64,000 bases of DNA from assembly GCA_920105625.2 (NCBI GenBank), contig CAKKTE020000559.1:744001-808000 (forward strand), written 5' to 3'. Origin of the DNA: Clusia tigrina (lineage: Eukaryota > Arthropoda > Insecta > Diptera > Clusiidae). Below are positions 50,222 to 61,570 of the stretch, one piece after another; positions within the stretch are counted from its first letter, which is position 1; every line of letters begins with the position of its first letter. The notes beneath the pieces were generated by a model, which had not been told where the DNA came from, did no database searches, and saw only the letters and a program-made list of their open reading frames with translations. Position numbers and translations under genes: made by a program.

Positions 50222-51585
50222 AGTTACTAGCATTTGTATGTTACATACTTTGATAGGTGTAATACGTACCGTATAGAAGTTAGGGCCATTTGAAGTTTCA
50301 TCAGTGTTTGATTTGGGACTCAAGGGTAGCATAGCTTTGAGCGATAGCTTAAATTGGCAAGAGGCTCGAGTACTTTATTGTTACAAAATTTCAAGATTTT
50401 ATGACGCTCCAGTAAAAAAATACAAGCATTTGTATGTTGCAAACTTTGATAGGTGTAGGACGTACCGTATAGAAGTTAGGGCCATTTGAAGTTTTATCAT
50501 TTGGGACCCAAGGGTAGCATAGCTTTGAGCGACAGCTTAAATTGACAAGAGGCTCGAGGTCTTTATTGTTACAAAATTTCAAGGTTTTCTGAAGGTCCAG
50601 TAAAAAGTTACAAGCATTTGTATGTTGCCAAATTTGATAGGTGTAGGACGTACCGTATAGAAGTTAGGGTCATTTCAAGTTTTATAAGTGTTTGATTTGG
50701 GACTCAAGGTTAGCATAGCTTTGAGCGATAGCTTAAATTGACAAGAGGCTCGAGTACTTTATTGTTAGAAAATTTGAAGGTTTTATGACATTCCAGTAAA
50801 AAGTTACAAGCATTTGTATGCTACATACTTTGATAGGTGTAGGACGTACCGTATTGAAGTTAAGGCCAATTGAAGTTTTATCAGTGTTTGATTTGGGACT
50901 CAAGGGTAGCATAGCTTTGAGCGATAGCTTAAATTGGCAAGAGGCTCGAGTACTTTATTGTTACAAAATTTCAAGGTTTTATGACGCTCCAATAAAAAGT
51001 TAAAAGCATTTGTATGTTACATACTTTGGTAGGTGTAGGACGTACCGTATAGAAGTTAGGGCCATTTGAAGTTCTATCAGTGTTTGATTTGGGACTCAAG
51101 GGTAGCATAGCTTTGAGCGATAGCTTAAATTGAGAAGAGGCTCGAGTACTTTATTGTTACAAAATTTCAAGGTTTTATGACGCTCCAGTAAAAAGTTACA
51201 AGCATTTGTATGTTGCAAACTTTGATAGGCGTAGGACGTACCGTATAGAAGTTAGGGCCATTTGAAGTTTTATCATTGTTCGATTTGGGACTCAAGGGTA
51301 GAATAGCTTTGAGCGATAGGTTAAATTGACAAGAGTGTCGAGGTCTTTATTGTTACAAAATTTCAAGGTTTTATGACGCTCCAGTAAAAAGTTACAAGCA
51401 TTTGTATGTTGCAAACTTTGATAGGCGTAGGACGTACCGTATAGAAGTTAGGGCCATTTGAAGTTTTATCATTGTTCGATTTGGGACTCAAGGGTAGAAT
51501 AGCTTTGAGCGATAGGTTAAATTGACAAGAGTGTCGAGGTCTTTATTGTTACAAAATTTCAAGGTTTTATGACGCTCCAGTAAAA
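50222..51585. repeat. Heptamer duplication, copy 2 (1,364 bp)
   Basis: Copy of the preceding heptamer, shorter by 8 bp because of a deletion near 50,500 that removes one copy of an ATTTG-like motif (reads TATCATTTGGGACCC). Its right part overlaps the tetramer duplication that follows. Confidence 0.8.
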
Positions 51586-51663
51586 AGTTACAAGCATTTG
51601 TATGTTACATACTTTGATAGGTGTAGGACGTACCGTATAGAAGTTAGGGCCATTTGAAGTTTT
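50880..51663. repeat. Tetramer duplication, copy 1 (784 bp)
   Basis: Exactly four monomers. The rare variants AAGTTAAAAGC (near 50,998), TTTGGTAGG and AAGAGTGTCGAGG (51,331 and 51,527) all recur 784 bp to the right. Two of the four monomers are themselves identical neighbours, so a monomer duplication came first. Confidence 0.87.
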
Positions 51664-52447
51664 ATCAGTGTTTGATTTGGGACTCAAGGGTAGCATAGCT
51701 TTGAGCGATAGCTTAAATTGGCAAGAGGCTCGAGTACTTTATTGTTACAAAATTTCAAGGTTTTATGACGCTCCAATAAAAAGTTAAAAGCATTTGTATG
51801 TTACATACTTTGGTAGGTGTAGGACGTACCGTATAGAAGTTAGGGCCATTTGAAGTTCTATCAGTGTTTGATTTGGGACTCAAGGGTAGCATAGCTTTGA
51901 GCGATAGCTTAAATTGAGAAGAGGCTCGAGTACTTTATTGTTACAAAATTTCAAGGTTTTATGACGCTCCAGTAAAAAGTTACAAGCATTTGTATGTTGC
52001 AAACTTTGATAGGCGTAGGACGTACCGTATAGAAGTTAGGGCCATTTGAAGTTTTATCATTGTTCGATTTGGGACTCAAGGGTAGAATAGCTTTGAGCGA
52101 TAGGTTAAATTGACAAGAGTGTCGAGGTCTTTATTGTTACAAAATTTCAAGGTTTTATGACGCTCCAGTAAAAAGTTACAAGCATTTGTATGTTGCAAAC
52201 TTTGATAGGCGTAGGACGTACCGTATAGAAGTTAGGGCCATTTGAAGTTTTATCATTGTTCGATTTGGGACTCAAGGGTAGAATAGCTTTGAGCGATAGG
52301 TTAAATTGACAAGAGTGTCGAGGTCTTTATTGTTACAAAATTTCAAGGTTTTATGACGCTCCAGTAAAAAATTACAAGCATTTGTATGTTACATACTTTG
52401 ATAGGTGTAGGACGTACCGTATAGAAGTTAGGGCCATTTGAAGTTTT
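51664..52447. repeat. Tetramer duplication, copy 2 (784 bp)
   Basis: Essentially identical to the preceding tetramer. AAGAGTGTCGAGG is at 52,115 and 52,311. The one difference I noticed is AAAAATTACAAG near 52,367. The high identity implies a recent event. Confidence 0.87.
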
Positions 52448-53309
52448 ATCAGTGTTTGATTTGGGACTCAAGGGTAGCATAGCTTTGAGCGATAGTTTAA
52501 ATTGGCAAGAGGCTCGAGTACTTTATTGTTACAAAATTTCAAGGTTTTATGACGCTCCACTAAAAAGCTACAAGCATTTGTATGTTGCAAACTTTGATAG
52601 GTTTAGAACGTACCGTATAGAAGTTAGGGCCATTTGAAGTTTTATCATTGTTTGATTTGGGACTCAAGGGTAGCAAAGCTTTGAGCGATAGCTTAAATTG
52701 ACAACAGGCTCGAATACTTTATGTTACAAAATTTCAAGGTTTTATGACGCTTCAGTAAAAAGTTACAAGAATTTGTATGTTTCAAACTTTGAAAGGTGTA
52801 GGACGTACCGTATAGAAGTTAGGGCCATTTGAAATTTTAGCAGTGTTTGATTTGGGACTCAAGGGTAGCATAGCTTTGTGCGATAGCTTAAATTGACAAG
52901 AGGCTCGAGTACTTTATTGTTACAAAAATTCAAGGTTTTATGACGCTCCAGTAAAAAGTTACAAGCATTTGTATGTTGCAAACTTTGATAGGTGTAGGAC
53001 GTACCGTATAGAAGTTGGGGCCATTTGAAGTTTTATCATTGTTTGATTTGGGACCCAAGGGTAGCATAGCTTTGAGCGACAGCTTAAATTGACAAGAGGC
53101 TCGAGGTCTTTATTGTTAGAAAATTTCAAGGTTTTATGACGCTCCAGTAAAAAGTTACAAGCATTTGTATGTTGCAAACTTTGATAGGCGTAGCACGTAC
53201 CGTACAGAAGTTAGGGCCATTTGAAGTTTTATCAGTGTTTGATTTGGGAGTCAAGGGTAACATAGCTTTGAGCGATAGCTTAAATTAACAAGAGGCTCGT
53301 GTACTTTAT
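52448..53309. repeat. Mixed satellite monomers
   Basis: Four to five monomers without a long duplicate. A 2-bp loss (TTTATGTTAC) lies near 52,720. The variants TTTCAAACTTTGAAAGG near 52,789 and GCTCGTGTAC near 53,296 link it to the 56-59 kb segment. Only satellite is visible. Confidence 0.75.
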
Positions 53310-54680
53310 TGTTACAAAATTTCAAGGTTTTATGACGCTCGAGTAAAAAGTTACAAGCATTTGTATGTTGCAAACTTTGATAAGTGTAGGACGTACCGTA
53401 TAGAAGTTACGGCCATTTGAAATTTTAGCAGTGTTTGATTTGGGACTCAAGGGTAGCTAGCTTTGTGCGATAGCTTAGATTGACAAGAGGCTCGAGTACT
53501 ATATTGTTACAAAATTTCAAGGTTTTATGACGCTCGAGTAAAAAGTTAGAAGCATTTGTATGTTGCAAACTTTGATAAGTGTAGGACGTACCGTATAGAA
53601 GCTACGGCCATTTGAAGTTTTATCAGTGTTTGATTTGGGACTCAAGGGTACCATAGCTTTGAGCTATAGCTTCAATTGAGAAGAGGCTCGAGTACTTTAT
53701 TGTTACAAAATTTCAAGGTTTTATGACGCTCCAGTAAAAAGTTACAAGCATTTGTATGTTGCAAACTCTGATAGGTGTAGGACGTACCGTATAGAAGTTA
53801 GGGCAATTTGAAGTTTTATCAATGTTCGATTTGGGACTCAAGGGTAGCATAGCTTTGAGTGATAGGTTAAACTGACAAGAGGCTCGAGGTCTTTATTGTT
53901 ACAAAATTTCACGGTTTTATAACGCTCCAGTAAAAAGTTACAAGCATTTGTATGTTGCAAACTTTGATAGCTGTAGGACGTACCCTATAGAAGTTATGGC
54001 CATTTGCAATTTTATCAGTGTTTGATTTGGGACTCAAGGGTAGCATAGCTTTGAACGATAGCTTAAATTGACAGGAGGCTCGAGTACTTTATTGTTACAA
54101 AATTTCAAGGTTTTATGACGCTCCAGTAAAAAGTTACAAGCATTTGTATGTTACCAACTTTGATAGGTGTAGGACGTACCGTATAGAAGCTAGGGCCATT
54201 TGAAGTTTTATAAGTGTTTGATTTGGGACTCAAGGTTAGCATAGCTTTGAGCGATAGCTTAAATTGACAAGAGGCTCGAGTACTTTATTGTTACAAAATT
54301 TCAAGGTTTTTTGACGCTCCAGTAAAAAGTTACAAGCATTTGTATGTTACATAGTTTGATAGGTGTAGGACGTACCGTATAGAAGTTAGGGCCATTTGAA
54401 GTTTTATCAGTGTTTGATTTGGGACTCAAGGGTAGCATAGCTTTGAGCGATAGCTAAAATTGGCAAGATGCTCGAGTACTTTATTGTTACAAAATTTCAA
54501 GGTTTTATGACGCCCCAATAAAAAGTTACAAGCATTTGTATGTTGCAAACTTTGATAGGTTTAGGACGTACCGTATATAAGTTAGGGCCATTTGAAGTTT
54601 TATAAGTGTTTGATTTGGGACTCATGGGTAGCATAGCTTTGAGCGATAGCTTAAATTGAGAAGCGGCTCGAGTACTTTAT
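53310..54680. repeat. Heptamer duplication, copy 1 (1,371 bp)
   Basis: Shared with the next copy: GGGTAGCTAGC (a 2-bp deletion) at 53,451, AGCTTTGAGTGATAGG near 53,850 and AAACTGAC near 53,869. The last ~370 bp contain a TTTTTTGACG monomer followed by a GACGCCCCAATAAAAAG monomer, which are fused into one monomer in copy 2. Confidence 0.77.
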
Positions 54681-55682
54681 TGTTACAAAATTTCAAGGTT
54701 TTATGACGCTCGAGTAAAAAGTTACAAGCATTTGTATGTTGCAAACTTTGATAGGTGTAGGACGTACCGTATAGAAGTTACGGCCATTTGAAATTTTAGC
54801 AGTGTTTGATTTGGGACTCAAGGGTAGCTAGCTTTGTGCGATAGCTTAGATTGACAAGAGGCTCGAGTACTATATTGTTACAAAATTTCAAGGTTTTATG
54901 ACGCTCGAGTAAAAAGTTACAAGCATTTGTATGTTGCAAACTTTGATAAGTGTAGGACGTACCGTATAGAAGCTACGGCCATTTGAAGTTTTATCAGTGT
55001 TTGATTTGGGACTCAAGGGTAGCATAGCTTTGAGCGATAGCTTAAATTGAGAAGAGGCTCCAGTACTTTATTGTTACAAAATTTCAAGGTTTTATGACGC
55101 TCCAGTAAAAAGTTACAAGCATTTGTATGTTGCAAACTCTGATAGGTGTAGGACGTACCGTATAGAAGTTAGGGCAATTTGAAGTTTTATCAATGTTCGA
55201 TTTGGGACTCAAGGGTAGCATAGCTTTGAGTGATAGGTTAAACTGACAAGAGGCTCGAGGTCTTTATTGTTACAAAATTTCAAGGTTTTATAACGCTCCA
55301 GTAAAAAGTTACAAGCATTTGTATGTTGCAAACTTTGATAGCTGTAGGACGTACCGTATAGAAGTTATGGCCATTTGAAATTTTATCAGTGTTTGATTTG
55401 GGACTCAAGGGTAGCATAGCTTTGAACGATAGCTTAAATTGACAAGAGGCTCGAGTACTTTATTGTTACAAAATTTCAAAGTTTTATGACGCTCCAGTAA
55501 AAAGTTACAAGCATTTGTATGTTACCAACTTTGATAGGTGTAGGACGTACCGTATAGAAGTTAGGGCCATTTGAAGTTTTATAAGTGTTTGATTTGGGAC
55601 TCAAGGTTAGCATAGCTTTGAGCGATAGCTTAAATTGACAAGAGGCTCGAGTACTTTATTGTTACAAAATTTCAAGGTTTTT
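54681..55682. repeat. Heptamer duplication, copy 2, ending at a fusion monomer
   Basis: Matches copy 1 at offset 1,371 for ~1.0 kb. At 55,677-55,690 it reads TTTTTTGACGCCCCAAT. The left half is the TTTTTTGACG variant (54,308 in copy 1) and the right half the GACGCCCC variant of the next monomer (54,504). Exactly one 196-bp unit has been removed by exchange between homologous positions of adjacent monomers. Confidence 0.78.
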
Positions 55683-57838
55683 TGACGCCCCAATAAAAAG
55701 TTACAAGCATTTGTATGTTGCAAACTTTGATAGGTTTAGGACGTACCGTATATAAGTTAGGGCCATTTGAAGTTTTATAAGTGTTTGATTTGGGACTCAA
55801 GGGTAGCATAGCTTTGAGCGATAGCTTAAATTGAGAAGCGGCTCGAGTACTTTATTGTTACAAAATTTCAAGGTTTTATGACGCTCCAGTAAAAAGTTAC
55901 AAGCATTTGTATGTTGCAAACTCTGATAGGTGTAGGACGTACCGAATAGAAGTTAGGGCAATTAGAAGTTTTATCATTGTTCGATTTGGGACTCAAGGGT
56001 AGCATAGCTTTGAGCGATAGGTTAAATTGACAAGAGGCTCGAGGTCTTTATTGTTACAAAATTTCAAGGTTTTATAACGCTCCAGTAAAAAGTTACAAGC
56101 ATTTGTATGTTGCCAACTTTGATAGGTGTAGGACGTACCGTACAGAAGTTAGGGCCATTTGAAGTTTTATCAGTGTTTGATTTGGGACTCAAGGGTAACA
56201 TAGCTTTGAGCGATAGCTTAAATTGACAAGAGGCTCGTGTACTTTATTGTTACAAAATTTCAAGGTTTTATGACGCTCGAGTAAAAAGTTACAAGCATTT
56301 GTAGGTTGCAAACTTTGATAGGTGTAGGACGTACCGTACAGAAGTTAGGGCCATTTGAAATTTTAGCAGTGTTTGATTTGGGACTCAATGGTAACATAGC
56401 TTTGAGCGACAGCTTAAATTGACAAGAGGCTCGAGGTCTTTATTGTTACAAAATTTCAAGGTTTTATGACGCTTCAGTAAAAAGTTACAAGCATTTGTAT
56501 GTTTCAAACTTTGATAGGTGTAGGACATACCGTATAGAAGTTGGGGCCAAATGAAGTTTTATCATTGTTTGATTTGGGACCCAAGGGTAGCATAGCTTTG
56601 AGCGACAGCTTAAATTGACAAGAGGCTCGAAGTCTTTATTGTTACAAAATTTGAAGATTTTATGACGCTCCAGTAAAAAGTTACAAGCATTTGTATGTTG
56701 CAAACTTTGATAGGTGTAGGACGTACCGTACAGAAGTTAGGGCCATTTGAAGTTTTATCAGTGTTTGATTTGGGACACAAGGGTAACATAGCTTTGAGCG
56801 ATAGCTTAAATTACCAAGAGGCTCGTGTATTTTATTGTTACAAAATTTCAAGGTTTTATGACGCTCGAGTAAAAAGTTGCAAGCATTTGTATGTTGCAAA
56901 CTTTGATAGGTGTAGGACGTACCGTATAGAAGTTACGGCCATTTGAAATTTTATCAGTGTTTGATTTGGGACTCAAGGGTAGCATAGCTTTGAACGATAG
57001 CTTAAATTGACAAGAGGCTCGAGTACTTTATTGTTACAAAATTTCAAGGTTTTATGACGCTCCATTAAAAAGTTACAAGCATTTGTATGTTACCAACTTT
57101 GATATGTGTAGGACGTACCGTATAGAAGTTAGGGCAATTTGAAGTTTTATCAATGTTCGATTTGGGACTCAAGGGTAGCATAGCTTTGAGTGATAGGTTA
57201 AACTGACAAGAGGCTCGAGGTCTTTATTGTTACAAAATTTCAAGGTTTTATAACGCTCCAGTAAAAAGTTACAAGCATTTGTATGTTGCAAACTTTGATA
57301 GCTGTAAGACGTACCGTATAGAAGTTATGGCCATTTGAAATTTTATCAGTGTTTGATTTGGGACTCAAGGGTAGCATAGCTTTGAACGATAGCTTTAATT
57401 GACAAGAGGCTCGAGTACTTTATGGTTACAAAATTTCAAGGTTTTATGACGCTCCAGTAAAAAGTTACAAGCATTTGTATGTTACCAACTTTGATAGGTG
57501 TAGGACGTACCGTATAGAAGTTAGGGCCATTTGAAGTTTTATAAGTGTTTGATTTGGGACTCAAGGTTAGCATAGCTTTGAGCGATAGCTTAAATTGACA
57601 AGAGGCTCGAGTACTTTATTGTTACAAAATTTCAAGGTTTTTTGACGCTCCAGTAAAAAGTTACAAGCATTTGTATGTTACATAGTTTGATAGGTGTAGG
57701 ACGTACCGTATAGAAGTTAGGGCCATTTGAAGTTTTATCAGTGTTTGATTTGGGACTCAAGGGTAGCATAGCTTTGAGCGATAGCTAAAATTGGCAAGAT
57801 GCTCGAGTACTTTATTGTTACAAAATTTCAAGGTTTTA
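55683..57838. repeat. Eleven-monomer block, copy 1 (2,156 bp)
   Basis: Matches the next block at an offset of exactly 2,156 bp over its first ~1,180 bp (ACCGAATAG at 55,941, GGGGCCAAATGAAG near 56,541, AAATTACCAAGAGG near 56,809). The remainder (57,160-57,640) repeats 55,200-55,680 at offset 1,960 and still carries the unfused TTTTTTGACG and GACGCCCC monomers near 57,638 and 57,840. Confidence 0.77.
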
Positions 57839-59016
57839 TGACGCCCCAATAAAAAGTTACAAGCATTTGTATGTTGCAAACTTTGATAGGTTTAGGACGT
57901 ACCGTATATAAGTTAGGGCCATTTGAAGTTTTATAAGTGTTTGATTTGGGACTCAAGGGTAGCATAGCTTTGAGCGATAGCTTAAATTGAGAAGCGGCTC
58001 GAGTACTTTATTGTTACAAAATTTCAAGGTTTTATGACGCTCCAGTAAAAAGTTACAAGCATTTGTATGTTGCAAACTCTGATAGGTGTAGGACGTACCG
58101 AATAGAAGTTAGGGCAATTAGAAGTTTTATCATTGTTCGATTTGGGACTCAAGGGTAGCATAGCTTTGAGCGATAGGTTAAATTGACAAGAGGCTCGAGG
58201 TCTTTATTGTTACAAAATTTCAAGGTTTTATAACGCTCCAGTAAAAAGTTACAAGCATTTGTATGTTGCCAACTTTGATAGGTGTAGGACGTACCGTACA
58301 GAAGTTAGGGCCATTTGAAGTTTTATCAGTGTTTGATTTGGGACTCAAGGGTAACATAGCTTTGAGCGATAGCTTAAATTGACAAGAGGCTCGTGTACTT
58401 TATTGTTACAAAATTTCAAGGTTTTATGACGCTCGAGTAAAAAGTTACAAGCATTTGTAGGTTGCAAACTTTGATAGGTGTAGGACGTACCGTACAGAAG
58501 TTAGGGCCATTTGAAATTTTAGCAGTGTTTGATTTGGGACTCAAGGGTAACATAGCTTTGAGCGACAGCTTAAATTGACAAGAGGCTCGAGGTCTTTATT
58601 GTTACAAAATTTCAAGGTTTTATGACGCTTCAGTAAAAAGTTACAAGCATTTGTATGTTTCAAACTTTGATAGGTGTAGGGCGTACCGTATAGAAGTTGG
58701 GGCCAAATGAAGTTTTATCATTGTTTGATTTGGGACCCAAGGGTAGCATAGCTTTGAGCGACAGCTTAAATTGACAAGAGGCTCGAAGTCTTTATTGTTA
58801 CAAAATTTGAAGATTTTATGACGCTCCAGTAAAAAGTTACAAGCATTTGTATGTTGCAAACTTTGATAGGTGTAGGACGTACCGTACAGAAGTTAGGGCC
58901 ATTTGAAGTTTTATCAGTGTTTGATTTGGGACTCAAGGGTAACATAGCTTTGAGCGATAGCTTAAATTACCAAGAGGCTCGTGTATTTTATTGTTACAAA
59001 ATTTCAAGGTTTTATG
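57839..59016. repeat. Eleven-monomer block, partial copy 2
   Basis: Second copy of 55,683-56,860 with only a few substitutions (GGCGTACC for GACATACC near 58,680; CTCAAG for CACAAG near 58,932). It ends near 59,016, where CTCCAGTAAAAAG replaces CTCGAGTAAAAAG. Confidence 0.77.
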
Positions 59017-60290
59017 ACGCTCCAGTAAAAAGTTACAAGCATTTGTATGTTGCCAACTTTGATAGGTGTAGGACGCACCGTATAGAAGTTAGGGCCATTT
59101 GAAGTTTTATAAGTGTTTGATTTAGGACTCAAGGTTAGCATAGCTTTGAGCGATAGCTTAAATTGACAAGAGGCTCGAGTACTTTATTGTTACAAAATTT
59201 CAAGGTTTTATGACGCTCCAGTAAAATGTTACAAGCATTTGTATGTTGCATACTTTGATAGGTGTAGGACGTACCGTATTGAAGTTAGGGCCATTTTTAG
59301 TTTTATCAGTGTTTGATTTTGGACTCAAGGGTAGCATAGGTTTGAGCGATAGCTTAAATTGACAAGAGGCTCGAGTACTTTATTGTTACAAAATTTCAAG
59401 GTTTTATGACGCTCCAGTAAAAAGTTACAAGCATTTGTATATTACATACTTTGATAGGTGTAGGACGTACTGCATAGAAGTTAGGGCCATTTGAAGTTTT
59501 ATCAGTGTTTGATTTGGGACTCAAGGGTAGCATAGCTTTGAGCGATAGCTTAAATTGGCAAGAGGCTCGAGTACTTTATTGTTACAAAATTTCAAGGTTT
59601 TATGACGCTCCAGTAAAAAGTTACAAGCATTTGTATGTTACATACTTTGATAGGTTTAGGACGTACCGTATAGAAGCTAGGGCCATTTGAAGTTTTATCA
59701 GTGTTTGATTTGGAACTCAAGGGTAGCATAGCTTTGAGCGATAGCATAAATTGGCAAGAGGCTCGAGTAGTTTATTGTTACAAAATTTCAAGGTTTTATG
59801 ACGCTCCAATAAAAAGTTACAAGCATTTGTATGTTGCAAACTTTGATAGGTTTAGGACGTACCGTATAGAAGTTAGGGCCATTTGAAGTTTTATCAGTGT
59901 TTGATTTGGGACTCAAGGGTAGCAAAGCTTTGAGCGATAGCTAAATTGACAAGAGGCTCGAGTACTTTATTGTTACAAAATTTCAATGTTTTATGACGCT
60001 TCAGTAAAAAGTTACAAGCATTTGTATGTTGCAAACTTTGATAGGTGTAGGACCTACCGTATAGAAGTTAGGGCCATTTGAAATTTTAGCAGTGTTTGAT
60101 TTGGGACTCAAGGGTAGCATAGCTTTGTGCGATAGCTTAAATTGACAAGAGGCTCGAGTACTTTATTGTTACAAAATTTCAAGGTTTTATGACGCTCCAG
60201 TAAAAAGTTACAAGCATTTGTATGTTGCAAACTTTGATATGTGTAGGACGTACCGTATATAAGTTAGGGCCATTTGAAGTTATATAATTG

Positions 60291-60644
60291 TTTGATTTGG
60301 GACCCAAGGGTAGCATAGCTTTGAGCGACAGCTTAAATTGACAAGAGGCTCGAGGTCTTTATTGTTACAAAATTTCAAGGTTTTATAACGCTCCAGTAAA
60401 AAGTTACAAGCATTTGTATGTTGCAAACTTTGATAGCTGTAGGACGTCCCGTATAGAAGTTAGGGCCATAGCATAGCTTTGAGCGATAGCTTAAATTGAT
60501 AAGAGGCTCGAGTACTTTATTGTTACAAAATTTCAAGGTTTTATGACGCTCCAGTAAAAAGTGACAAGCATTTGTATGTTGCCAACTTTGATAGGTGTAG
60601 GACGCACCGTATAGAAGTTAGGGCCATTTGAAGTTTTATAAGTG
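60291..60644 (+). repeat. Two monomers sharing a 38-bp deletion
   Basis: The pair spans 354 bp instead of 392. At 60,469/60,470 GGGCCAT joins AGCATAGCTTTG, removing the end of one monomer and the start of the next, including the TTTGATTTGGG landmark. The preceding CGTCCCGTATAG is a private substitution. Confidence 0.85.
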
Positions 60645-61428
60645 TTTGATTTAGGACTCAAGGTTAGCATAGCTTTGAGCGATAGCTTAAATTGACAAGA
60701 GGCTCGAGTACTTTATTGTTACAAAATTTCAAGGTTTTATGACGCTCCAGTAAAAAGTTACAAGCATTTGTATATTACATACTTTGATAGGTGTAGGACG
60801 TACCGCATAGAAGTTAGGGCCATTTGAAGTTTTATCAGTGTTTGATTTGGGACTCAAGGGTAGCATAGCTTTGAGCGACAGCTTAAATTGGCAAGAGGCT
60901 CGAGTACTTTATTGTTCCAAAATTTCAAGGTTTTATGATGCTCCAGTAAAAAAATACAAGCATTTGTATGTTGCAAACTTTGATAGGTGTAGGACCTACC
61001 GTATAGAAGTTAGGGCCATTTGAAGTTTTATCATTGTTCGATTTGGGACTCAAGGGTAACATAGCTTTGAGCGATAGCTTAAATTGACAAGAGGCTCAAG
61101 GTCTTTATTGTTACAAAATTTCAAGGCTTTATAACGCTCCAGTAAATAGTTACAAGCATTTGTATGTTGCAAACTTTGATAGCTGTAGGACGTACCGTAT
61201 AGAAGTTAGGGCCATTTGAAATTTTATCAGTGTTTGATTTCGGACTCAAGGGTAGCATAGCCTTGATCGATAGCTTAAATTGACAAGAGGCTCGAGTACT
61301 TTATTGTTACAAAATTTCAAGGTTTTATGACGCTCCAATAAAAAGTTACAAGCATTTGTATGTTGCAAACTTTGATAGGTTTAGGATGTACCGTATAGAA
61401 GTTTGGGCCATTTGAAGTTTTATCATTG

Positions 61429-61570
61429 TTCGATTTGGGACTCAAGGGTAGCATAGCTTTGAGCGATAGGTTAAATTGACAAGAGGCTCGAGGTCTTTAT
61501 TGTTACAAAATTTCAAGGTTTTATAACGCTCCAGTAAAAAGTTACAAGCATTTGTATGTTGCAAACTTTG
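61429..61570 (+). repeat. 142-bp monomer at the edge of the displaced block copy
   Basis: GCAAACTTTG joins directly to TTTGATTTGGG at 61,570/61,571, losing 54 bp. The shared TTTG at both breakpoints suggests a microhomology or misaligned exchange. Everything to the right follows block B, so this is the physical join between unrelated array segments. Confidence 0.88.

Larger units (their letters stand above)
59017..61570. repeat. Mixed satellite monomers with deletion junctions
   Basis: About 13 monomers. The GACGCACCG/GATTTAGGACTC pair near 59,073 and 60,602 is separated by 1,529 bp, eight monomers less 39 bp, because of the 38-bp deletion at 60,469. The variant TGTATATTACATAC occurs near 59,445 and 60,769. 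The segment ends at a 54-bp deletion junction next to the displaced copy of block B. No non-satellite sequence is visible. Confidence 0.75.
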
